This document shows positions 8,775 to 15,955 of a stretch of 36,231 bases of DNA, in pieces. Position 1 is the first letter of the stretch. Each line of letters starts with the position of its first letter. The DNA comes from an uncultured Myxococcales bacterium (GTDB lineage Bacteria; Myxococcota_A; Bradymonadia; UBA4248). The notes under the pieces are model-generated. The model saw only the letters and a program-made list of their open reading frames with translations, had not been told where the DNA came from and made no database searches. The stretch is from the NCBI GenBank assembly GCA_946415045.1, contig CAMKRB010000003.1, positions 1 to 36,231 of the forward strand. The letters run 5' to 3'. Made by a program: the position numbers and the translations under genes.

Positions 8775-9056
8775 ATGAGAAAACGCGCACAATACAAAAA
8801 GCCAAAGCCAGCCAGCAAAATCCCGACATTGATCATTATGATCCTCACGCTGTGTGTGATCATTTTCTTCGGACGGGATATCAGTTCAAAAGTCGCGGCA
8901 TTATTCGAACCCAATGTGCCGGTTTCAGATAGTCCCGAAAATCTGCATCCAGCCGATTTGCCTGCATCACGACAAACAGGAAGTGTCGTCAAACGCGCCT
9001 ACACCGATGCTGCGCAGTCGCTGCTTCCCATCATTTCCAGAGGTACCGCCGAATGA
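8775..9056 (+). CDS. Small single-span membrane protein, unknown function
   Basis: The protein has 93 residues. A very basic N-terminus (MRKRAQYKKPKPASK) precedes one hydrophobic helix (about residues 17-34), and a polar tail follows, so it should sit in the inner membrane with a short cytoplasmic N-terminus. I do not recognise a family. It starts 5 bp after recJ and its stop codon overlaps the trmB start (ATGA), which supports translation and co-expression with trmB. Nothing in the sequence gives a function. Confidence 0.7.
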   Translation: MRKRAQYKKPKPASKIPTLIIMILTLCVIIFFGRDISSKVAALFEPNVPVSDSPENLHPADLPASRQTGSVVKRAYTDAAQSLLPIISRGTAE

Positions 9057-9781
9057 CCCCGATGAACCCCAATTGGACAGAGTTGAAAAAACAACCCTTT
9101 GGCCCTTATGTTCCCGACGAAGTACTGCAATACCGTTCGGATGAAGTCGAAGAAATATTAAAGTGGTCGGCACAGAACCCGATACCGCTTCCAGCCGAAG
9201 TGGAAATCGGCTCAAACCGTGGCTGTTTTTTGCTCGGTCTGGCGCGGGGACGACGCGATGTTTCATTTTTGGGTGTCGAGCTCAAATCGGCTTTATGCCG
9301 CGTTTCGGCCAACAAACTTGCCCGCGAGGGCCTCGACAACGGCCATGTGATCCATGCAGATGCCAAACTGGCCATCCCCATTTTGTTCCAGCCGGGAACG
9401 CTGAGCGCCATCTATGTGCTGTTTCCCGATCCCTGGTGGAAACGCAGGCATGCCAGACGCCGCCTGCTCGATGACGGCTTTTTTGAAATGGCGCATATCT
9501 TCCTGAAACCCGGCGGCTGTTTCGTTCTCAAAACCGACGTGCTCGATTACTTCGAGGCCGTTGATGAGTATCTGCAAGCCAATCCATGTTTTGAACGCAT
9601 CGATATTGCCGATGTCCCCGGTTCTGAGACGTGGACGCATTCCACGCGCGAACGACACTGTCTGGAAGACAATGTGCCCTATAAATCGCTTGCGATTCGC
9701 AATCTGGCAACTGATGCGGCGTCACAGGTCAAAACGACCCTGACCGAGAAAAAGCTCATCAAACACAATTACCGAATGTAG
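9053..9781 (+). CDS. trmB: TrmB, tRNA (guanine-46-N7)-methyltransferase
   Basis: This 242-residue enzyme uses S-adenosylmethionine to make m7G46 in tRNA variable loops. The signature FPDPWWKRRHARRR corresponds to the TrmB motif FPDPWxKKRHxKRR, and EIGSNRGCFLL is the SAM-binding loop (the usual second glycine is Asn here). THSTRERHCLEDN matches the conserved C-terminal substrate region (T-x-[YF]E family position). The start overlaps the preceding stop by four bases. Its end lies against the inverted-repeat element that begins at 9787. Confidence 0.92.
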   Translation: MTPMNPNWTELKKQPFGPYVPDEVLQYRSDEVEEILKWSAQNPIPLPAEVEIGSNRGCFLLGLARGRRDVSFLGVELKSALCRVSANKLAREGLDNGHVIHADAKLAIPILFQPGTLSAIYVLFPDPWWKRRHARRRLLDDGFFEMAHIFLKPGGCFVLKTDVLDYFEAVDEYLQANPCFERIDIADVPGSETWTHSTRERHCLEDNVPYKSLAIRNLATDAASQVKTTLTEKKLIKHNYRM

Positions 9782-9810
9782 TTATTGTATACATTTCCTA
9801 CATTCTTTTT
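9774..9810 (+). terminator. Terminator at the trmB end
   Basis: GAATGTAG (9774-9781, including the stop codon) pairs with CTACATTC (9798-9805), followed by five T residues. The right arm is part of the left inverted repeat of the 9787-10348 element. Confidence 0.6.
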
Positions 9811-10348
9811 CGGACGGCTTGCGCCGTAAGCACATTTTTTCGCGGCTACGCGCCGCAGCGGGCAGGGGGTGTGCCACTGCGCACACCCCCTGCCAACCCC
9901 CGCGCAGCCGGGGGAAGCCCCCGGACCCCCTATTGGGGTTTTGAGTTCTATTCAATCCGGTTCACGCCTGTGAATCGCCATCCAGGCGAGCACAGGCGTG
10001 CGCGCCGACGTCGTGTCGGCGCGTGACAGATATCATGGCTTATCATGATGACCTTTAGTCTTTTGGTTAATGGCATATGTATGCAGGATATCATGATGAG
10101 CTTAAAACTTACCCGCCAACAGGACGTTGGCGGGCGCGTCGATGTAACGCCATGGACGGCGTTTCAGCGGCGCAATAGGAATACATAGAAAATAAGCCGG
10201 GGGGCGGGGGGCAGAGCCCCCAGACGCGCGGGGTTGCAAGGGGCGTTCGCGGAACAACGCCCCTTGCCGCCTGCGGCGCGTAGCCGCATCTATACTTGAG
10301 CTCACGGCCGCAGGCCGTCAAAAAAAACAGAATGTAGGAAATCTATAC
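9787..10348. mobile_element. 562-bp palindromic element with terminal inverted repeats (MITE-like)
   Basis: The first 20 bp (9787-9806) and the reverse complement of the last 20 bp (10329-10348) match at 19 of 20 positions. The match continues after a T-rich stretch into GACGGC[T/C]TGCG and CCGT. No transposase-sized reading frame lies inside. The interior is a chain of perfect stems: 14 bp at 9861-9874/9881-9894, 7 bp at 9908-9924, 9 bp at 10001-10009/10015-10023, 9 bp at 10112-10120/10126-10134, and 12 bp at 10236-10247/10256-10267. No clear target-site duplication is visible. It exactly fills the gap between two convergent genes, and its T-rich ends could serve as terminators for both. Confidence 0.65.
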
Positions 10349-10350
10349 CT

Positions 10351-12531
10351 TTACTGCATCAGTTTATTCCAGACGCTGTCGAGCGATGCCTGACTGTCGA
10401 GTGCCTGCAGATCGAATCCGACGACGGTGATCGAACCGCCTTTCGAAGTCGTCGATCTCATCGCGACCGGCATTGAAGCGAGTTTGAGAACGGTCTTCGC
10501 CCCGTTCCAGCTGTTCACACTCGACGGTCGTGTAGAACCGGAGCCGGCGGCTTTGCGTAGCCTGTAATTCTTATCCAGGTCGCCAAGCCTCCGGTCGCGG
10601 CTGACGGCCGGTTCCCCTAAGCATCCCATCAGCTTACCGGATTCCGGCGCACACGTGCTGTGCTCTTGTGTGAGCGTGTGCGCATCGACGATATTGATAA
10701 TCGTTGGAATCTCGGGAACCGGCTTAAAGTCGGTGATTTTGAGTTCTCCATTGCATACAGTCGCATGGTACAGCATGGCATCGGTCGGCGCATTGTCCTG
10801 CGTTCGAATCGTCTCCACACCCCAATCTGCACCAGCCAGCGCACCCAAAGGTCTTTCGTGCGCAATCAGATGATTGGCCGGACGCATCGCATCATCCGAC
10901 CGACATTGCGCCGCTTCGATAATGGTGAGTTTCTTCTTGCCGGGACGGTACGAATAAATCAGTGACGGCAGACTCTCCATCCCATTTTGTTTTACAGCTG
11001 TAATTCGCAGGTGCGCACCTTCATCGGGCATGACGAGTGCCGTATCTTTGGTTTCGGCAGCGACCTGCCATGTATTGCCATCAAAGCTGCGGTAAACGCG
11101 GTATCCGACGACATCCGCAACGGCATCCCACCGCGCCATCACGCGTCCATCGGTTTCCTGACGAAATGAAGCAAAGCGCGGGGTTTCAGGCATCTGGCTG
11201 CCCATGTGATTGCCAGCAAAGACGCTCAGAATGCGGTCGATCGCCTGCCGCGTCAGTTTTCGGTTGCGCATCCCGTTCACCAGCACCGAAAACGCATACG
11301 TATGGCCATCGTATTTGTTTACCAAAAAACCAGACGACGAAATCGTATCGCGCAGCGTCCCGGTTTTGGCATAGACCCGGCCTTTGCTCGAATCCCCGGC
11401 CATGCGGCCGCCATAAGTGCCGTCATATCCGGAAATCGACAACGAAGCTGCCCACTCGCGTCCATACGGCGACTTGAGCATGTGTGCAACCAGCGACGTA
11501 AAAAATGCAGCACTCATGCGGTTTTCGTGCGACAATCCCGAACCATCGTTCTGCCGAAACCCTTTGATATTCAGGTGATTCTTTTCGAGCCATTCTGAAA
11601 TGGCTTTTGTGCCTGCTGCATACGTGCTTTTTCCGTAGACTTTTGCGCCCATCGCCATTGCAAGCATATCGGCATATTCGTTATGGCTCGCCCGATTCAG
11701 CGGTACAATGGCTTCCGAAAGCATTGGCGAAAGCCAGGTCGCTACCGGTGTGCCGCTGCGTTTGGCAGTCTGTGATACTTCAAATTTACCATGCTGAACA
11801 TGCTGCTGCGAAAGCAGCGTCTCGAAATTCTTTGCCACTCGCCGTAAATGCGCCGCTGAATCAAGCGTATTCGTCGGCTGCCCGCCAAATACGACGTATC
11901 CGGAAACGATGACTTTGCCGTTAATTTTGTTGATTCCGGCCGCCTTGAGCTGCTGAATGAGCCCGCGCATCGGCACATCGCCCGCTTCATAAAACCGCAC
12001 AGACCAGGTAAAATCGTGGTCGATATACAGCTGAAGATTCCCGTTCAGAACGCCTTTATCGATCTTGCCCTGCGCCAGCAGTTCCGTCTTGAACTGGTAA
12101 TCGGGCCCCAGAATGCCCATCGCAGCAGCAGTCGTAACGAGCTTGGTATTCGACGCCGGTTTGAGCAGCTTGTCTTCGTCATGCGCATAAATCACCGAGC
12201 CGCTGTCCAGATCGACGATTTGCACCCCCACCGTCGAATTTCGAATGGCATTAAGCTTGTAAAGCGAAGCCACGCGATTGGCCAGTTCCTTGCGCGTCGA
12301 TTTGGAAATGTAGGCCGGAGCAGGCAGCTGAATATCCGAAACCGGCAGCTTCTGATCTGCTTTTACCGATTCCTTTGCAGTTTCGGGCGCAGCTTTTGGC
12401 ACAGCCGCATCGACAGCCGCATTCGCCTGCCGGCCATCAATGGTGCGCAGTTTCGGTGCATCCTGTGCCCAGGCCGGGTAACACCCCATGCCAAATAACA
12501 TCCCAATTGTAAACCAAAGCTTCCCTGCCAT
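10351..12531 (-). CDS. dacB: PBP4-type D-alanyl-D-alanine carboxypeptidase with fibronectin-like extension
   Basis: This 726-residue periplasmic enzyme trims or cleaves peptidoglycan peptides (peptidase family S13). A signal peptide (MAGKLWFTIGMLFGMGCYPAWAQ) fixes the start at 12531 rather than the longer frame. The three active-site motifs are present: S127-N-T-K130, S282-H-N284 and K389-T-G391, in an S13-type layout with NDGSGLSHENR between the last two. Residues from about 448 to 540 look like a fibronectin type III domain (MARWDAVADVVGYRVYRS). The last 190 residues, with several cysteines, are not recognised. E. coli PBP4 has about 477 residues, so the C-terminal 280 are an addition. It is convergent with trmB across the inverted-repeat element. 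Confidence 0.88.
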   Translation of the reverse strand: MAGKLWFTIGMLFGMGCYPAWAQDAPKLRTIDGRQANAAVDAAVPKAAPETAKESVKADQKLPVSDIQLPAPAYISKSTRKELANRVASLYKLNAIRNSTVGVQIVDLDSGSVIYAHDEDKLLKPASNTKLVTTAAAMGILGPDYQFKTELLAQGKIDKGVLNGNLQLYIDHDFTWSVRFYEAGDVPMRGLIQQLKAAGINKINGKVIVSGYVVFGGQPTNTLDSAAHLRRVAKNFETLLSQQHVQHGKFEVSQTAKRSGTPVATWLSPMLSEAIVPLNRASHNEYADMLAMAMGAKVYGKSTYAAGTKAISEWLEKNHLNIKGFRQNDGSGLSHENRMSAAFFTSLVAHMLKSPYGREWAASLSISGYDGTYGGRMAGDSSKGRVYAKTGTLRDTISSSGFLVNKYDGHTYAFSVLVNGMRNRKLTRQAIDRILSVFAGNHMGSQMPETPRFASFRQETDGRVMARWDAVADVVGYRVYRSFDGNTWQVAAETKDTALVMPDEGAHLRITAVKQNGMESLPSLIYSYRPGKKKLTIIEAAQCRSDDAMRPANHLIAHERPLGALAGADWGVETIRTQDNAPTDAMLYHATVCNGELKITDFKPVPEIPTIINIVDAHTLTQEHSTCAPESGKLMGCLGEPAVSRDRRLGDLDKNYRLRKAAGSGSTRPSSVNSWNGAKTVLKLASMPVAMRSTTSKGGSITVVGFDLQALDSQASLDSVWNKLMQ

Positions 12532-12628
12532 ATCCAATGTCCTGTGGTTGTGATGCGGATTCGTCCATCGATCATCCGCAAACATACTTAATACGATTTC
12601 ACCGGATAGCAATTATTTGACCTGATGG

Positions 12629-12676
12629 AGGGGGCCAAGCCCCCTACGCGTCTATTGGGGCTGCGCCCCAATACGC
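12629..12676. repeat. G/C hairpin plus a GCGTAT...ATAG palindrome
   Basis: AGGGGGC-CAA-GCCCCCT (12629-12645) is followed by 12648-12676, which on the minus strand reads GCGTATTGGGG, a CGCAG loop, then CCCCAATAGACGC. The second is a member of the dispersed palindrome family. Both lie in the spacer between the divergent dacB and metG. Confidence 0.75.
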
Positions 12677-12712
12677 CGCTACCCCCGCAGTCTGCAGAGG
12701 AACGCCGGTTGT

Positions 12713-12766
12713 TTGACAATGATAAAATACCTCCATAAACCTACATGGTATTCCAATTTGTATAAT
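12713..12766 (+). promoter_or_regulatory. AT-rich promoter segment before metG
   Basis: TTGACA (12713-12718) and TATAAT (12761-12766) are both perfect boxes but are 42 bp apart, so they cannot form one promoter. Each may belong to its own start with a weak partner. Confidence 0.3.
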
Positions 12767-12834
12767 TCCTGTGGTATATAGATAAATTGGCGATTTTTGC
12801 GCCGATATAAAAGCAATTGTTCATGGAGAAATCG

Positions 12835-14907
12835 ATGGAAAAAAGGCGTCTGTTGATAACGAGTGGTCTTCCGTATGCAAATGGTCCCATTCATCTCGGC
12901 CACATGGTCGAGACGATTCAAACCGATATTTTTGCGCGAGCAATGCGCATGATGGGTCACGAAGCCCTGTATATGTGCGGTGATGATACGCATGGAACGC
13001 CGATCGAAATCAGCGCAACGAAACGCGGAATCGCCCCCGAAGACCTCATCAAAGAGACGTATGCAAGCCATACAGCTGATTTTAAGGGCTTCGACATTGC
13101 CTTTACGAATTACTACACCACGCACAGCGCAGAAAACAAAGCCCTGGCTTATGATATCTTTGAAAAGATGCAGGCTGCAGGACTTGTGCGCGTAGAAAAA
13201 ATCAAACAGCTCTACAGCGAATCGCTGAACCGTTTCCTGCCCGATCGCTATGTAAAAGGCAAATGCCCCAAGTGCGGCGCAGAAGATCAGTACGGCGATG
13301 TCTGCGAAGTCTGCAAAGACCGATACGATGCCATCGATCTGGTCGAGCCCAAATGCGTGTTGGATGGCTCAACACCAGTCATCCGCGAGTCCCAGCATCT
13401 GTTCATTTCGCTGAGTGAACTCGCCGACTTTTTGCGCGATTTCGCGAAATCCGATGCGCTGTCATCCGAAGTCGAAAACTTCGTGATGACCTGGATCGAA
13501 GAAGGCCTCAAGGACTGGAACATTTCGCGGGATAAACCCTATTTTGGCTTTGAGATTCCTGGTTATCCCGACAAATATTTCTATGTCTGGATGGATGCAC
13601 CGATTGGCTATATGGCTTCAACCATGGCCTGGTGCAAAGCCAATAACAAATCATTCGATGATTACTGGAAAAACGACAAAACCGAGATCTGGCATTTCAT
13701 TGGCAAGGATATCATCTATTTCCACACGCTGTTCTGGCCTGCGATGCTCAAAGTCGCTGGCTATGCGCTGCCCAAACGCGTGCATGCGCACGGCTTCCTC
13801 ACCGTCAACGGCACCAAGATGAGCAAGTCGCGAGGAACGTTTATTCTGGCGTCCAAATATCTCAAAACGCTGCCTGCGGCTTATTTGCGGTTTTATTTTG
13901 CAGCCAAGCTCTCAACCGGTGTCGACGATATCGATCTGAACATCGAAGATTTCTATTTCCGCGTGCGATCCGGTCTCATCGACAACCTCGCCAATCTGCA
14001 CAACCGCTCGTTCTCATTTGCCGAAACCAAATTGGACGGCAAATTGTCGGCTGCGCGTTTTGACGATGACTGCCGCAAGCTGATTGGCGATACCAAAGCA
14101 CGTCTGGCCGAAATCTGCAAAGCCTACGAAAATGTCGATCTCGCAGCTGCCATCAAAGCCATTTGCGAAATTGGCAATGCAGCCAATCTGTTCTATCAGA
14201 ATCAGGCCCCGTGGAGCTATCTGAAAGGCGAAAACGCCGATATCGAAAAAGCACGTGCCATTGTAACGGCATGCGCCGAAGTCGTTCGCCTGATTGCCAT
14301 CGCCATCAAACCGGTGGTGCCCGATTTTGCCGAAAAGATCTTTGCACAGCTCAATCTGCCCGACCAGAATCTTGCCGATATCGACAACTGCCTGGGCGAC
14401 GGCAATGTGATTTCACATGTCGAAAAGACCTATATCCGCCCCGAACGCGAAACATTTGATGCGCTCACAGTTCCAGACGAAACCGAAGCTGCAGCAGCTG
14501 CAGCGGCAGCCAAAGTGCTGCCTGGCGAGGAAAAAGTAGAAGAACACAAAGTCGCCGAAATCGTGCGCGAACCGCTCAAGCCGCTCATCGATTTTGAGGA
14601 TTTTGAAAAACTCGATATCCGCGTTGGCAAAGTGCTGGCCTGCGAACGCGTGAAGAAATCGAACAAACTGCTGTGCAGCCAAATCGAGATCGGACATCCG
14701 GACGGCCCGGTTCAAATCGTATCGGGCATTTCGAAGTATTATGAGCCCGAATCGATGGTCGGACGCACTGTGCTCGTCGTCACCAACCTCAAGCCCCGCG
14801 AGATGTTCGGTCTGAAATCGTGCGGTATGGTGCTGGCAGCAAGCGATGATGCAGGTCTGGAGCTTCCGGGAACGATTCTGCGTGCCCCGGGTGCCAAGGT
14901 GAAATAG
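12835..14907 (+). CDS. metG: Methionyl-tRNA synthetase
   Basis: This 690-residue class I synthetase charges tRNA-Met. The HIGH box reads HLGH (residues 20-23) and KMSKS is at 328-332. The connective peptide carries a complete four-cysteine zinc knuckle (CPKC...CEVC, about residues 143-161). After the anticodon domain there is a run of alanines (about 551-558) and a charged linker, then a C-terminal EMAP/Trbp111-like tRNA-binding domain (about 590-690, FEKLDIRVGKVL) that usually supports dimerisation and tRNA binding. ATG 12835 has GGAG at the right distance; an upstream in-frame ATG at 12817 would add six residues. Confidence 0.96.
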   Translation: MEKRRLLITSGLPYANGPIHLGHMVETIQTDIFARAMRMMGHEALYMCGDDTHGTPIEISATKRGIAPEDLIKETYASHTADFKGFDIAFTNYYTTHSAENKALAYDIFEKMQAAGLVRVEKIKQLYSESLNRFLPDRYVKGKCPKCGAEDQYGDVCEVCKDRYDAIDLVEPKCVLDGSTPVIRESQHLFISLSELADFLRDFAKSDALSSEVENFVMTWIEEGLKDWNISRDKPYFGFEIPGYPDKYFYVWMDAPIGYMASTMAWCKANNKSFDDYWKNDKTEIWHFIGKDIIYFHTLFWPAMLKVAGYALPKRVHAHGFLTVNGTKMSKSRGTFILASKYLKTLPAAYLRFYFAAKLSTGVDDIDLNIEDFYFRVRSGLIDNLANLHNRSFSFAETKLDGKLSAARFDDDCRKLIGDTKARLAEICKAYENVDLAAAIKAICEIGNAANLFYQNQAPWSYLKGENADIEKARAIVTACAEVVRLIAIAIKPVVPDFAEKIFAQLNLPDQNLADIDNCLGDGNVISHVEKTYIRPERETFDALTVPDETEAAAAAAAAKVLPGEEKVEEHKVAEIVREPLKPLIDFEDFEKLDIRVGKVLACERVKKSNKLLCSQIEIGHPDGPVQIVSGISKYYEPESMVGRTVLVVTNLKPREMFGLKSCGMVLAASDDAGLELPGTILRAPGAKVK

Positions 14908-14940
14908 TTCTTGGGGCTCTGCCCCAGACTGTGGCTATGG

Positions 14941-15133
14941 ATGCCTTATGGCTTATGCCTTATGGCTTAGGGCTTAGGGCTTGTGGCTTATGGCTTATGG
15001 CTTATGGCTTGTAGCTTATGGCTTATGGCTTATGGCTTATGGCTTGTAGCTTAGGGCTTATGGCTTATGGCTTATGGCTTGTAGCTTAGGGCTGAGGGCT
15101 TGTGGCTTATGGCTTAGGGCTCATAGCTTGTGG
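14941..15133. repeat. Heptanucleotide tandem array, about 27 units
   Basis: A 7-bp unit GGCTTAT with variants GGCTTAG, GGCTTGT and AGCTTAT repeats for about 193 bp in the spacer after metG. A small hairpin, TGGGGC-TCT-GCCCCA (about 14911-14926), separates it from the metG stop. There is no open gene here and no spacer sequence as in CRISPR. Mixed variants indicate gradual decay or selective exchange of units. Confidence 0.9.
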
Positions 15134-15146
15134 CATCAATTCTCCC

Positions 15147-15326
15147 AAAGTCCGTAGGACTTTCATATGAATAGCCCCCGGCAACGCCGGGGGGTAAAGG
15201 ATATCCCAAACACCCCGAACCCCGTAGGGGTTCAATATGACAAAGCGCATGATTGGTGGAACCCCTACGGGGTTCGTCCTTAATCATTCGCCCATCCCCC
15301 GGTAGTCGCTATGCTCCAACCGGGGG
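15147..15326. repeat. Cluster of REP-like hairpins
   Basis: Five stems follow in 180 bp: AAAGTCC-GTA-GGACTTT (15147-15163), CCCCCGGC-AAC-GCCGGGGG (15175-15194), GAACCCC-GTA-GGGGTTC (15217-15233), GAACCCC-TAC-GGGGTTC (15259-15275), and CCCCCGGT/ACCGGGGG around a 15-base loop (15296-15326). The two GAACCCC hairpins are near-copies. No gene is seen between 14908 and 15387. Confidence 0.75.
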
Positions 15327-15387
15327 CTGCTGATATGGAACGCCACACGGGGCATATCGAATTCTTTCCTTAATATGCTGTAACCTC

Positions 15388-15942
15388 ATGCCATACCGAG
15401 TCACGCTCAAAAATCCATCCTTCGAGGATTATGCGCATTTTTATGATCTTCGGTTTAAACCCAACGTCGTGTATTGGGCCGATGATTATCCACGCCAGAT
15501 GTCGCTGGATGAGTATGCAATGGATCGCCTGCTGGCCCAGCAAAATGGCCAGATCCTTGAGCGCATCATCGTGGTGAACGGTGAGCCGGTCGGGACGATT
15601 ACGGCGAGGGATTTTATCGAGCAGACCTGCCAGTGTACGCTGGGGATCGTGATCGCGGATGAGCATTACTGGGGCCGTGGCATCGGTTCCCAGGCTTTGA
15701 AATTATTTTTGCGTCTGCTGTCTGTCGAAGGCTTCGGACTTGTCGTCCTTGAAACTTATGCCAACAACAAACGGGCACAGCGCTGTTTTATAAAAATGGG
15801 ATTCCAGAAACGCAGGGTCTTTTTTGCACCGCAGGCGGGACGATTCGTCGTCCAGATGCTGCGACGCTTAACGCCAAACGAAACGATTGGCAAAACTATT
15901 GCTTATGGCGATCCGCGCTGGAAAGCCCCCAAAAACAAATAA
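15388..15942 (+). CDS. GNAT-family N-acetyltransferase
   Basis: This 184-residue protein has the GNAT fold: a beta-strand containing LGIVIADEHYWGRGIGSQALKLF carries the acetyl-CoA pyrophosphate loop (RGIGSQA), and a later strand reads VVLETYANNKRAQRCFIKMGF. This arrangement resembles RimJ/RimL-like and spermidine-type acetyltransferases, which acetylate protein N-termini or small amines. The substrate cannot be deduced. Its stop lies 13 bp before the lipoprotein start that follows, with a good ribosome site between, so the two are probably co-transcribed. Hairpin repeats lie directly upstream. Confidence 0.88.
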   Translation: MPYRVTLKNPSFEDYAHFYDLRFKPNVVYWADDYPRQMSLDEYAMDRLLAQQNGQILERIIVVNGEPVGTITARDFIEQTCQCTLGIVIADEHYWGRGIGSQALKLFLRLLSVEGFGLVVLETYANNKRAQRCFIKMGFQKRRVFFAPQAGRFVVQMLRRLTPNETIGKTIAYGDPRWKAPKNK

Positions 15943-15955
15943 ATCAGGAGAAACA

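Noticed and set aside
14941-15133. CRISPR array
   Set aside because: The repeat unit is only 7 bp, there are no spacers, and no cas genes are nearby.
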